From Flagellimonas zhangzhouensis (GTDB lineage Bacteria > Bacteroidota > Bacteroidia > Flavobacteriales > Flavobacteriaceae), in NCBI RefSeq assembly GCF_900102925.1, contig NZ_FNKI01000002.1, forward strand, positions 682,001 to 746,000: DNA of 64,000 nt, given 5' to 3'. Below the pieces are notes generated by a model. That model was not told the DNA's origin. It was given only the letters and a program-made list of their open reading frames with translations, and did not search any database. A program made the translations under genes and the position numbers. How positions within the stretch are numbered: position 1 is the first letter of the stretch; each line of letters starts with the position of its first letter. This document shows positions 25,927 to 33,580 of the stretch, piece after piece.

Positions 25927-27479
25927 TCCATTTCATCCGAAGCAGGAATCAACCTTGCCGAAAGGTCTGGGTGCTCCATGTCTTTGTCGTAAGGAAACAT
26001 TGGTCTAATTATACGTTTATGGCCCAATCGTTCCAAATCTTGGTCAACACCACCAGGCGTCAATGCCATGATCCAATCACCACGCATATTGTACAACTCA
26101 GGAACCAAATACCCAATTTTAACCACGATGATGTCCGTTTCACTTGGGGTTAGTCCCAAATTGGTAAAATCTGATTTATTGTGGTACGGCTTTCTTTTCT
26201 TGGTCACAATCACACTGGCATTGTCCACCTGAACCACGACCTCGGTTTCGGCGTGCATGTCGCCATGTTTTATGGCGGTAATTTTTCCAGTGAGCATTAA
26301 TGGAGGGGCATATCTATCGTCGATGGCTGCACCAACAGGGGCGCTTACTTCACCGCCAACTCCTACTTTAATGGCTTCTTCAATCAATTTTGGACCTGGT
26401 ATGGAGGCATAAATCAACGTTTTGCCATTTTTGGCATGAAACTCATCTCTTTTTAATAGCTCTGTCAAAGTCCATGTGACATCCCCAGCACCACCAGCAG
26501 TCGGATTGTCGCCCATATCACTTAACATAAATGGCTTTTTATCACTTGCCAAGGCAAGTTTCAAAGCTTCCTCGTACGATTTTGTAGGCGCTACAAATTC
26601 AAATTCGTTGCGCACTTCCCAAAAACTTTCCGCCAATTTTTCGGCACCCTCTTTCACTTGTGTTTCATCATCCCCAGTAACAACAACGGCAGCATGATTT
26701 CTTGGTTCATCGGCCCAAGCATAACCAATCCAAATGGCGGCATCAATAACACCCTCTTGTTGTTCCACTTCAGGAACTTTGGCATACAAACTTTTTCCAG
26801 GTTCCACACGAGTACTAGTCTTTTCACCTGGTAAAAGAACGGGTACAGGTACCCAAGCTTTGTATTTGGGTTTGCCTTTTCCATTTTCAAGTCGGGCCAC
26901 CAAGTTTTCAACGGCACGTTTTTTAGATTCCAAAGCATCTTCATGAGGAGCCATTCGATAACAAGTAATTAAATCAGAATGGTGTGCTAAACGTTTGGAA
27001 ACATTGCCGTGCAAATCCATCGAAGTGGAAATAAGTACATCGGTCCCCACCACTTCACGAATTCTTTTAATGAGGTCCCCCTCAGGGTCATCTAATCCTA
27101 CAACGCTCATAGCACCGTGAATATCAAAGAAAAGCCCGTCATAAGGCATGTTTTGTTCCAACATTTTCAAGGTTTTGCCCACTAAGGATTCATAGGCTTC
27201 ACGAGTAACCGTTCCACCAGGCAACGATTTCCCCACTAAAGTGGGAACCCATTCAGCACGTTTGCGCAAAGAAGAATCCACATCCATAAATGGATATCTC
27301 GTAAATATAGAGTCTCCAATTCTTGGGTGAAAAGCTTCTTCGTGGGTAAGCGCTGGAGAAAAAGTACTGGATTCAATTCCCAGTCCTGCGATTGCAATTC
27401 TTGGAAGTTTAGTTTCGGTTTTTTCCTCACAGCTGATAAAAAGTGCCAAAAGTATTAGGGGGAGTAGAAGCTTACGCAT
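25923..27479 (-). CDS. M81-family metallopeptidase (MlrC type), lipoprotein
   Basis: 518 aa from the start chosen at 27479, which opens a lipoprotein signal (MRKLLLPLILLALFISC-E); a start 15 codons earlier would spoil it. The MlrC motifs are present: GIESSTFSP, FDIHGAM, SMDLHGNVS and MGDNPTAGGAGDVTW. MlrC was named for the last step of microcystin breakdown. Most homologues have no link to toxins and probably hydrolyse or deamidate small compounds. Its place as a secreted lipoprotein rather than in the cytoplasm is notable. Confidence 0.85.
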   Translation of the reverse strand: MRKLLLPLILLALFISCEEKTETKLPRIAIAGLGIESSTFSPALTHEEAFHPRIGDSIFTRYPFMDVDSSLRKRAEWVPTLVGKSLPGGTVTREAYESLVGKTLKMLEQNMPYDGLFFDIHGAMSVVGLDDPEGDLIKRIREVVGTDVLISTSMDLHGNVSKRLAHHSDLITCYRMAPHEDALESKKRAVENLVARLENGKGKPKYKAWVPVPVLLPGEKTSTRVEPGKSLYAKVPEVEQQEGVIDAAIWIGYAWADEPRNHAAVVVTGDDETQVKEGAEKLAESFWEVRNEFEFVAPTKSYEEALKLALASDKKPFMLSDMGDNPTAGGAGDVTWTLTELLKRDEFHAKNGKTLIYASIPGPKLIEEAIKVGVGGEVSAPVGAAIDDRYAPPLMLTGKITAIKHGDMHAETEVVVQVDNASVIVTKKRKPYHNKSDFTNLGLTPSETDIIVVKIGYLVPELYNMRGDWIMALTPGGVDQDLERLGHKRIIRPMFPYDKDMEHPDLSARLIPASDEMD

Positions 27480-27604
27480 GGTATTGGGTTTGGTTGGTTG
27501 AATAAATGCCCTAAATATCGTCATAATTGTAATGGTCTCAAAAAGGATTCAAGTTATTCGGGATTGATCTTTGAATTACCTTTATATTTAGTTCAAACTT
27601 CAAT

Positions 27605-28195
27605 ATGTTGAATAGTAACAGAATCAGAAATATGCAGCGAGAGCTGCTTTCCGACAATTGGTACAAACTTGAGAAAATAAGCTTTGAATATCTGCGTGAT
27701 GATGGTGTGTGGGAAAAACAGGTAAGGGAAGCCTATGATCGTGGCAATGGAGCTGCAATTCTCCTTTATAATATTGAAAAGGGAAAAGTGGTACTCACCA
27801 AACAGTTTCGTATGCCCACCTATGTGAATGGTAACAAGGATGGAATGATGGTCGAAGTCTGTGCTGGACTCTTGGAAAAAGGCAATGCAGAACAGACCAT
27901 AAAAATGGAAGTGGAAGAGGAGACTGGATACAAAATCGACAAGGTTGAAAAGGTATTCGAGGCCTATATGTCACCAGGTTCAGTTACCGAAGTGCTGTAC
28001 TTTTTTATTGGAGCCTATGAAGATGCGATGAAAATAAGTGAAGGTGGAGGAGCAGATGACGAAACCGAAAATATTGAGGTTTTGGAATTGAATTTTGATG
28101 AAGCGATCAACATGATCAAGTCAGGCGAAATTAAAGATGCGAAGACCATTATGTTATTGCAATACGCTCAGGTACAAGGTATTTTCAATCAATAA
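27605..28195 (+). CDS. nudK: NudK-like Nudix hydrolase (GDP-mannose pyrophosphatase)
   Basis: 196 aa. The Nudix box is recognisable with EVEEETGY, and the following YMSPGSVTE is diagnostic of the NudK/GDP-mannose subgroup. The first position of the REuxEExGu core, normally Arg, is Met here (MEVEEETGY); E. coli NudK has Lys there, so this subgroup tolerates change. It splits GDP-mannose to GMP and mannose-1-phosphate, or acts on a similar sugar nucleotide. The ATG at 27605 is followed by a second Met ten codons on, which is also a possible start. The 3' end overlaps the convergent dacB gene by 7 bp. Confidence 0.85.
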   Translation: MLNSNRIRNMQRELLSDNWYKLEKISFEYLRDDGVWEKQVREAYDRGNGAAILLYNIEKGKVVLTKQFRMPTYVNGNKDGMMVEVCAGLLEKGNAEQTIKMEVEEETGYKIDKVEKVFEAYMSPGSVTEVLYFFIGAYEDAMKISEGGGADDETENIEVLELNFDEAINMIKSGEIKDAKTIMLLQYAQVQGIFNQ

Positions 28196-29478
28196 TTTTC
28201 ATAGAGCCCTTTTAAGGTCTCGTACATATTTCGTCGGATTTCGATAGAAGGTACCCTAAAATGATTGTTCATAAAGCTAAATATGAGCAGTTTTCCAGAT
28301 TTAGTTTTAATATATCCACTCAAATTATAATTGTTCCCGACCGAACCCGATTTGGCAAGTAAAAAGGGTTCCGTAGTGGCATCCTCCCAAGTTTCAACTG
28401 TACTGTCTGGTCCCCACATGGGAATAAGATTGAAAAGTCGTTCTTCAGGTACTTCGGCATATAATTTTTGGAGTATCTGCACGAAGGAGCGGGGCGTAAA
28501 CAAATTATATCGGGAAAGTCCAGAGCCATCTACCCATCGGGGTTGTTGATCCAAATCGCCTAGGTGGTTATCCAACATGAAATTGATGGCTGTTTTTGTG
28601 CTCAAGGTATCTGAAAGGGTGGAAGAGGCGGTCAATAATAGTTGTTCAGCTAAAAAATTATCACTTTTCAACAGCATCCTTTTTAAGATAGAATCGGTTT
28701 CCATGCCAAACAATATTTGCTGCTCACCCGAGGGAAAATGGTCGGTCAAAGCAATGTCTTTGTCCAAAACTGAAGACAATAAGTGCTGCATTAAACTATC
28801 GCTTGTGATAAAAGGAACTTCTAAGGTATCTTTTTCCGTAGGGTCGATATAAAAATGGTTGCCTAACTCGTCCCTTTTAAAAGGTGCCTCCTTAATTTCT
28901 GTTTGATTTTTAAAGAAGGAAGGAGATACTTTTAATCCCAATGAATCGGAATTGGATATGGTGACCACATTTCCATAAAGGGGCAAAGTGGTTTTTTCAG
29001 GTGAAAAGTAGGTGTCATAATCTTCCCATGCCCATCCAGGGCCAAACCGATCTTCGTTATGGTTGTTTGTGTAGAGCGCAATAGTATTTTGATTCTTTAA
29101 CCATTTGACGGCTGTACTGTCCATTAAATATGGATGTAGCCATGATGGGTCCCCCGTACCTTTAATAAAAAGGGTGTCATTTTGCACCACATAGATAAGT
29201 GTGGGGATGTTTTTGGGAAGCAATTTTATGGCCGAGTACAGGGTGACAATTTTAGTGTTACTGGCAGGAGTAAAATACTTATCGCCATTATGATTGAAAA
29301 CTTCTTTTTCGGTTTTTGCATCGACAACCACAAGACCGTGAAAAGAGTTGTTCAAGCCTTCGCTGGTTAATCTGGAATTCAGTGTTTTCTTAGTGGAAAC
29401 GCAGCTTGCAAGTAAAAAAAAGCAAGTAAACGAACTGAAAATCAGATTATTGTATTTTGGTTTATTTTTTTTATTCAT
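28189..29478 (-). CDS. dacB: D-alanyl-D-alanine carboxypeptidase/endopeptidase (PBP4, S13 family), lipoprotein
   Basis: 429 aa. A lipoprotein signal ends at Cys26. The penicillin-binding motifs are SxxK at Ser73-Lys76 (PASNTK), SxN in KSDNFLAEQ and KTG-like KSGS near 380. PBP4 proteins trim stem peptides and cut crosslinks of peptidoglycan in the periplasm. Anchoring as a lipoprotein is usual in Bacteroidota. Confidence 0.88.
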   Translation of the reverse strand: MNKKNKPKYNNLIFSSFTCFFLLASCVSTKKTLNSRLTSEGLNNSFHGLVVVDAKTEKEVFNHNGDKYFTPASNTKIVTLYSAIKLLPKNIPTLIYVVQNDTLFIKGTGDPSWLHPYLMDSTAVKWLKNQNTIALYTNNHNEDRFGPGWAWEDYDTYFSPEKTTLPLYGNVVTISNSDSLGLKVSPSFFKNQTEIKEAPFKRDELGNHFYIDPTEKDTLEVPFITSDSLMQHLLSSVLDKDIALTDHFPSGEQQILFGMETDSILKRMLLKSDNFLAEQLLLTASSTLSDTLSTKTAINFMLDNHLGDLDQQPRWVDGSGLSRYNLFTPRSFVQILQKLYAEVPEERLFNLIPMWGPDSTVETWEDATTEPFLLAKSGSVGNNYNLSGYIKTKSGKLLIFSFMNNHFRVPSIEIRRNMYETLKGLYENY

Positions 29479-29597
29479 TTAGGTTGTTCGTCGATTTTAA
29501 CAACAATTTATTTAATTTTTCACAAGATTTTGATTCAATCAAACTGGTTTTTTCCTAATTTAGAACACAACCAATTTCCCAATTTAAATAAAACACT

Positions 29598-29795
29598 ATG
29601 CCAAGAGCTATGTTAGATTACACCAAAACCATCTTGCAAAAGGTGAGTTTTGATGTTAAACTTTTCACGCGGGAACTTCAAAAAGCTATTAAAACGTTGT
29701 TGCCAAGTGAAGTTGAGGAACTTAAAATCTGGTTACATTTTTACATTTCAGATAAACCAGAATTACAACCTACATTATTAGTCTTAAAATCTTAA
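29598..29795 (+). CDS. Small conserved protein of unknown function
   Basis: 65 aa, ending KPELQPTLLVLKS. Two amphipathic helices are likely (TKTILQKVSFDVKLFTRELQK and PSEVEELKIWLHFYI). The gene has a leader with a TTTTG...TAATTTAG promoter-like pair and a perfect terminator right after it, so it is a real single-gene transcript. I recognise such proteins as common in flavobacteria but know of no function. Confidence 0.75.
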   Translation: MPRAMLDYTKTILQKVSFDVKLFTRELQKAIKTLLPSEVEELKIWLHFYISDKPELQPTLLVLKS

Positions 29796-29802
29796 AAACC
29801 AT

Positions 29803-29825
29803 GAGCCGCTTTTAGCGGCTCTTTT
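29803..29825 (+). terminator. Rho-independent terminator of the small gene
   Basis: GAGCCGCT (29803-29810) and AGCGGCTC (29814-29821) form a perfect 8-bp stem with a TTT loop, then TTTTATTTTTT. It touches the end of the convergent oxyR. Confidence 0.9.
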
Positions 29826-30765
29826 ATTTTTTGGCCAAAGGGCTGATAATGTTCACATCCTGAAACGCGATGGCACCACGGACAATGCTAGAAATTACAT
29901 CGCGCAAAGCATCCGTTATCTGTATTTTTAGTTCACTTTTATGGTAAATCAAGCTAATTTCCCGTGCTGGTGGTGGACTTTTAAAGGATTTTAGGTTTTT
30001 CCTTTTCGATTCTTCCAAATGCAAGGTGTTTAAATAAGGAAGCAAGGTCATTCCCATGCCTTCGTCTGATAAACTCACCAATGTCTCAAAAGAGCCACTT
30101 TCTATTTTAAACTGCTCTCCATTTATATTTTGGGTATTCTTACATAAGTTGATGACCCCTTCGCGAAAGCAATGTCCATCCTGTAGCAACAAAATGTCAC
30201 TCACATCCAAGTGGCTAGTGCTCAATTCTTTTTCACCTCCCAATCGGTGATTTTCGGGTACATAACCCACAAAAGGTTCATAATATAAAGGTCGTTCCTT
30301 TATAAACTCAATTTCCAATGGTGTAGCTGCAATTCCAGCATCCAAATGACCATCCAAAATATTTTTAATCAGGGTATTTGTGGACTGTTCCTTTATAATA
30401 AGGTTCACCTTCGGGTACTTTTTAATAAAAGTGTTCAAGAACATGGGTAACAAAGTAGGCATTACTGTAGGAATGATACCCAAAGTGTAGTCACCACCAA
30501 TAAAGCCTTTATCCTGATCCACAATATCCTTGATTCTATCCGCTTCGGCCACAATATTTTTGGCCTGTGCCACAATTTTTTTACCCACTTCCGTAATGGT
30601 GATGGGTTTTTTGCTTCGGTCAAAAATCAAAACATCCAATTCGTCTTCCAATTTTTGAACCTGCATACTCAAGGTAGGTTGAGTCACAAAACTTTTTTCA
30701 GCAGCAAGAGTGAAATTTTTATGCTCAGCCACTGCAAGTACGTATTGCAATTGGGTAATGGTCAT
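29824..30765 (-). CDS. oxyR: Hydrogen-peroxide-sensing LysR regulator
   Basis: 313 aa. N-terminal LysR winged HTH (residues 1-60, FTLAAEKSFVTQPTLSMQVQKLE) and a periplasmic-binding-like sensor. The two cysteines Cys199 (DGHC) and Cys208 (NLC) fall at the same numbers and context as the peroxide-sensing pair of E. coli OxyR, so disulfide switching is expected. It is divergent from the sigma-54 activator gene, with a 17-bp palindrome between them. Confidence 0.93.
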   Translation of the reverse strand: MTITQLQYVLAVAEHKNFTLAAEKSFVTQPTLSMQVQKLEDELDVLIFDRSKKPITITEVGKKIVAQAKNIVAEADRIKDIVDQDKGFIGGDYTLGIIPTVMPTLLPMFLNTFIKKYPKVNLIIKEQSTNTLIKNILDGHLDAGIAATPLEIEFIKERPLYYEPFVGYVPENHRLGGEKELSTSHLDVSDILLLQDGHCFREGVINLCKNTQNINGEQFKIESGSFETLVSLSDEGMGMTLLPYLNTLHLEESKRKNLKSFKSPPPAREISLIYHKSELKIQITDALRDVISSIVRGAIAFQDVNIISPLAKK

Positions 30766-30806
30766 TCTCGATAAGTTTAGGGAATAAAGGTATTAAAAAC
30801 CATCGA

Positions 30807-30823
30807 TTGAATCTATGATTCAA
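30807..30823. promoter_or_regulatory. 17-bp palindrome between oxyR and the sigma-54 activator, putative OxyR site
   Basis: TTGAATC-TAT-GATTCAA is a perfect 7-3-7 inverted repeat. It overlaps a further CGATTGAAT half-site (30804-30812), whose complement ATTCAATCG recurs at 30849-30857. Position in the divergent spacer and LysR-type symmetry suggest OxyR binding; this is inferred. Confidence 0.5.
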
Positions 30824-30927
30824 ACCTGCTTTGTTTCTTTCATTCTCCATTCAATCGAAGTAAAATGAAGAACCTATCGGAGGGTTTTGGCGTCAAATCT
30901 TTATATTTAATTCATCAATCGCATACC

Positions 30928-32772
30928 ATGTCCAATTCACAACTTCTTGACATCGTGAATTTTTTGCAAGAAATCCCTTTTTTTTCAGAAGTGGATAAGG
31001 TTTCTCTTTTACAGTTGTGTAAAGAATCTGAAGAGCAATTGTACGGAAACAATCACCGTATTATTGAAAAAGGGGAGATAGGAGATGGCATGTATGCTAT
31101 TTTAAAAGGAAAAGTGAAGATTCATGATAAGGAGCATGAATTTGGCACCCTTTCCCAAGGGGAATGCTTTGGCGAGTATGCCTTACTTGATTCCAATCCG
31201 AGATCAGTTTCCGTAACCGCTTTGGAAGAAACACGGGTATTGAAGATTGCATCGTCCAATTTTAAACACCTGATTGAAACTGAACCTGGTTTTGTAACGG
31301 GTATTTTATCCGTTTTGATCAAACGAAACCGTGAACTGGATATTACCCAGGAAAAATTGGCTGCATCCAAAAAGGAAATCGAATTGACTCATGCCAAAAT
31401 GAGTGGCTTGATTGATGGCGCTTTGGATGCGATTCTGATGTTCGATGCCAACTTTAGAGTGATTCTTGCCAATGGTTCGGCCAAGGATATTTTGGAAAAC
31501 AAAGATGTGTTGCAGCGCAATGTACTGTACTTTTTTGATGATGAGGGAGGGGATTTGATTGAATCTTTGATTCAAGAGCATGGGAGTGCAACTAAAATGA
31601 GCCGTTATTTACCCAAACCTATAAAAGTAATTGGCTCTCAAGGTAAAGAAACAGTGAATGAGGGAACCTTGGGAAGTTATGGCTCGGGTGAGGATGCTTT
31701 TTACACCCTAATATTACGAAGTATTGATGATCGGTTGAAAGCGGCCCATCAAATCTCTTCATTGCAACATAAAACTGAATATTTACAGGAAGAAATAAAA
31801 GAACTCACCGACGATCATGGCATCATTGCCCAGCATGCATCCATGAAGAATGTACTGGATATGGTGCAACAAGTGGCACACACTACGGCCACAGTTTTGG
31901 TATATGGTGAAACAGGTACTGGAAAGGAATTGGTGGCACGTGCCATTCACCAAGCTAGCGACCGAAAAGATGGACCCTTAATTCGCGTGAACTGTGGCGC
32001 GATTCCTGCCAACCTTATCGAAAGTGAACTTTTCGGGCACGAAAAAGGAGCTTTTACAGGGGCAACAAGCAGCAGAAAAGGCCGCTTTTTATTGGCAGAT
32101 AAGGGAACAATTTTCTTGGATGAGATAGGGGAGCTTCCGTTGGATCTTCAGCCAAAGCTTCTACGAGTGATCCAAGAAGGGGAGTTTGACCCTGTTGGAA
32201 GTTCCACTGCACAAAAAGTAGATGTACGAATCGTTGCTGCCACCCACCGTAATTTATTGGAGCTTTCTAGTGAGGGTAAATTCAGGGAGGATTTGTTTTA
32301 TAGACTCAATGTGTTTCCTATTATAGTTCCGCCTTTGAGAAATCGTGGAAATGATGTGTGTTTGATTGCGGAAAGTATGGTGGAGCGTTTCAGCTTAAAA
32401 ATGAACAGGCCTGTTCATCCATTAACTGCCAAGCAAAAGAAATTATTATTGAATTATCCCTGGCCTGGTAATGTTCGTGAGCTTCAAAATTTGGTTGAGC
32501 GCGCCGTAATTGTTTCCAAAGAGGGCGTTATTGATTGGGAAGAAATCATCCCACATACGCATACTTCCAAAGATACAACCGATGAAATTGAAGTAGATCA
32601 TATTCTTACTTCTTACGAACTCAATCAATTGGAGCGTAATAATATTATAAAGGCGCTAAAAAAAACCCGTTGGAAAATTTCTGGTGAAAAAGGGGCTGCC
32701 GCACTTCTTGGCATGCCTCCGACCACACTTTCTTCAAAAATCAAGGCACTTGGCATAGCTAGGCCTGTCTAA
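30928..32772 (+). CDS. Sigma-54 activator with N-terminal cyclic-nucleotide-binding domain
   Basis: 614 aa from ATG 30928 (an upstream in-frame ATG at 30865 adds 21 poorly conserved residues). Order: cNMP-binding/CAP effector domain (about 10-125) with the phosphate-binding cassette [13 protein letters not shown] keeping Glu83 and Arg92; a short coiled coil; a PAS-like domain (about 160-270); a second coiled coil; a sigma-54 AAA+ domain with Walker A GETGTGKE (327-334), GAFTGA (374-379) and Walker B FLDE (396-399); and a C-terminal Fis-type HTH. Intact GAFTGA means true sigma-54 contact. The next gene has a -24/-12 promoter, so it is a likely target. Confidence 0.92.
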   Translation: MSNSQLLDIVNFLQEIPFFSEVDKVSLLQLCKESEEQLYGNNHRIIEKGEIGDGMYAILKGKVKIHDKEHEFGTLSQGECFGEYALLDSNPRSVSVTALEETRVLKIASSNFKHLIETEPGFVTGILSVLIKRNRELDITQEKLAASKKEIELTHAKMSGLIDGALDAILMFDANFRVILANGSAKDILENKDVLQRNVLYFFDDEGGDLIESLIQEHGSATKMSRYLPKPIKVIGSQGKETVNEGTLGSYGSGEDAFYTLILRSIDDRLKAAHQISSLQHKTEYLQEEIKELTDDHGIIAQHASMKNVLDMVQQVAHTTATVLVYGETGTGKELVARAIHQASDRKDGPLIRVNCGAIPANLIESELFGHEKGAFTGATSSRKGRFLLADKGTIFLDEIGELPLDLQPKLLRVIQEGEFDPVGSSTAQKVDVRIVAATHRNLLELSSEGKFREDLFYRLNVFPIIVPPLRNRGNDVCLIAESMVERFSLKMNRPVHPLTAKQKKLLLNYPWPGNVRELQNLVERAVIVSKEGVIDWEEIIPHTHTSKDTTDEIEVDHILTSYELNQLERNNIIKALKKTRWKISGEKGAAALLGMPPTTLSSKIKALGIARPV

Positions 32773-32775
32773 TCA

Positions 32776-32827
32776 ACGATATTTCGTAAATAAAACATCG
32801 ATATTTCGTTAATATACGAATATTCGT
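32776..32827 (+). promoter_or_regulatory. Three ACGA-N4-TCGT palindromes, probable activator-binding sites
   Basis: Sites at 32776-32787 (ACGA-TATT-TCGT), 32798-32809 (TCGA-TATT-TCGT, one mismatch) and 32816-32827 (ACGA-ATAT-TCGT, perfect). Starts are 22 and 18 bp apart, about two helical turns each. They begin 4 bp after the activator's stop codon and lie 60-110 bp upstream of a sigma-54 promoter, where enhancer sites are expected. Confidence 0.65.
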
Positions 32828-32886
32828 TAGCTATTTTGTATGGGATATTCATTGTAAGTAATTGACAATAAGGTCATTATATTTTT

Positions 32887-32903
32887 TGGCACGCCAAATG
32901 CAT
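32887..32903 (+). promoter_or_regulatory. Sigma-54 (-24/-12) promoter of osmC
   Basis: TGGCACG-CCAA-ATGCAT matches TGGCACG-N4-TTGCA at all but one base. The invariant GG (32888-32889) and GC (32900-32901) are 12 bp apart as required. Transcription should start near 32913, giving a leader of about 36 nt. Confidence 0.85.
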
Positions 32904-32948
32904 ATACTCTGGCAAATTTTAATCAATTAATCTTAAAAACAAAAAACA

Positions 32949-33500
32949 ATGATTACAACAGCAAACATTAAGAACGGAGTAAACGTAGATCAATTAGTAG
33001 GAACTATCAACGCAGTTCAAGAAAACCCATCTTTGGCAAACTTTGAGTTCAGAGCCAAAAACAACTGGATCGATGGTGGACATTGTGTAACCAGCATCAA
33101 AGATTATTACGGAGTAGGTGAAGAGCACCCATCCCGTGAAGGTGACTTCACTTTGGAGGCTGATCACGTAGAAGTGCTATTGGGAAAAGACCAAGCGCCT
33201 AACCCTGCAGAAATCGTATTGCACGCTTTGGGTTCTTGTTTAACTGGAGCTATGGCTTACCATGCTGCTGCCAACGGTATCGAAATCGAAGGAATGGAGT
33301 CTAGATTGACTGGTGATGTAGATCTTCACGGTTTTTTGGGTCTAGATCCAGAGGTAAGAAAGGGATTCAACGGAATCAACGTAAAGTTCAAAGTAAAGAG
33401 CGATGCTTCCGAGGACCAATTGAGAGCTTTGTCTCAATTCTCCCCTGTATTCGATATGTTGACCAAACCAACACCTGTAACCATCGAATTCGAAAAGTAA
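32949..33500 (+). CDS. OsmC-family protein with a single conserved cysteine
   Basis: 183 aa. The OsmC/Ohr fold is clear, with the first catalytic-type Cys97 in HALGSCLTG. The second Cys of the classic peroxidase pair is Ser165 (SQFSPVFD); another Cys46 lies in an early loop. Peroxidase activity with an internal disulfide is therefore doubtful, and this subgroup may use another thiol. It starts 176 bp after the sigma-54 activator and is driven by a -24/-12 promoter. A terminator hairpin follows, so it is monocistronic. Confidence 0.9.
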   Translation: MITTANIKNGVNVDQLVGTINAVQENPSLANFEFRAKNNWIDGGHCVTSIKDYYGVGEEHPSREGDFTLEADHVEVLLGKDQAPNPAEIVLHALGSCLTGAMAYHAAANGIEIEGMESRLTGDVDLHGFLGLDPEVRKGFNGINVKFKVKSDASEDQLRALSQFSPVFDMLTKPTPVTIEFEK

Positions 33501-33510
33501 TTCAAATCCA

Positions 33511-33550
33511 AAGGCCGCCTTGTTCTTAAAACACGAGGTGGCCTTTTTTA
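33511..33550 (+). terminator. Terminator of osmC
   Basis: AAGGCCGCCT (33511-33520) pairs with AGGTGGCCTT (33536-33545), 10 bp with one G-T pair, then TTTT. It isolates osmC from nifJ. Confidence 0.85.
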
Positions 33551-33580
33551 TGTTTTATCACCACACACAAGTTTAATCCC

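Noticed and set aside
25923..27479. Microcystin degradation
   Set aside because: The family name comes from one pathway; no mlrA, mlrB or mlrD genes are present, so only the M81 family call is kept.
30865..30927. Longer start of the sigma-54 activator
   Set aside because: The 21 extra residues look unlike the domain start. The ATG at 30928 is a better placed start, directly before the cNMP domain.
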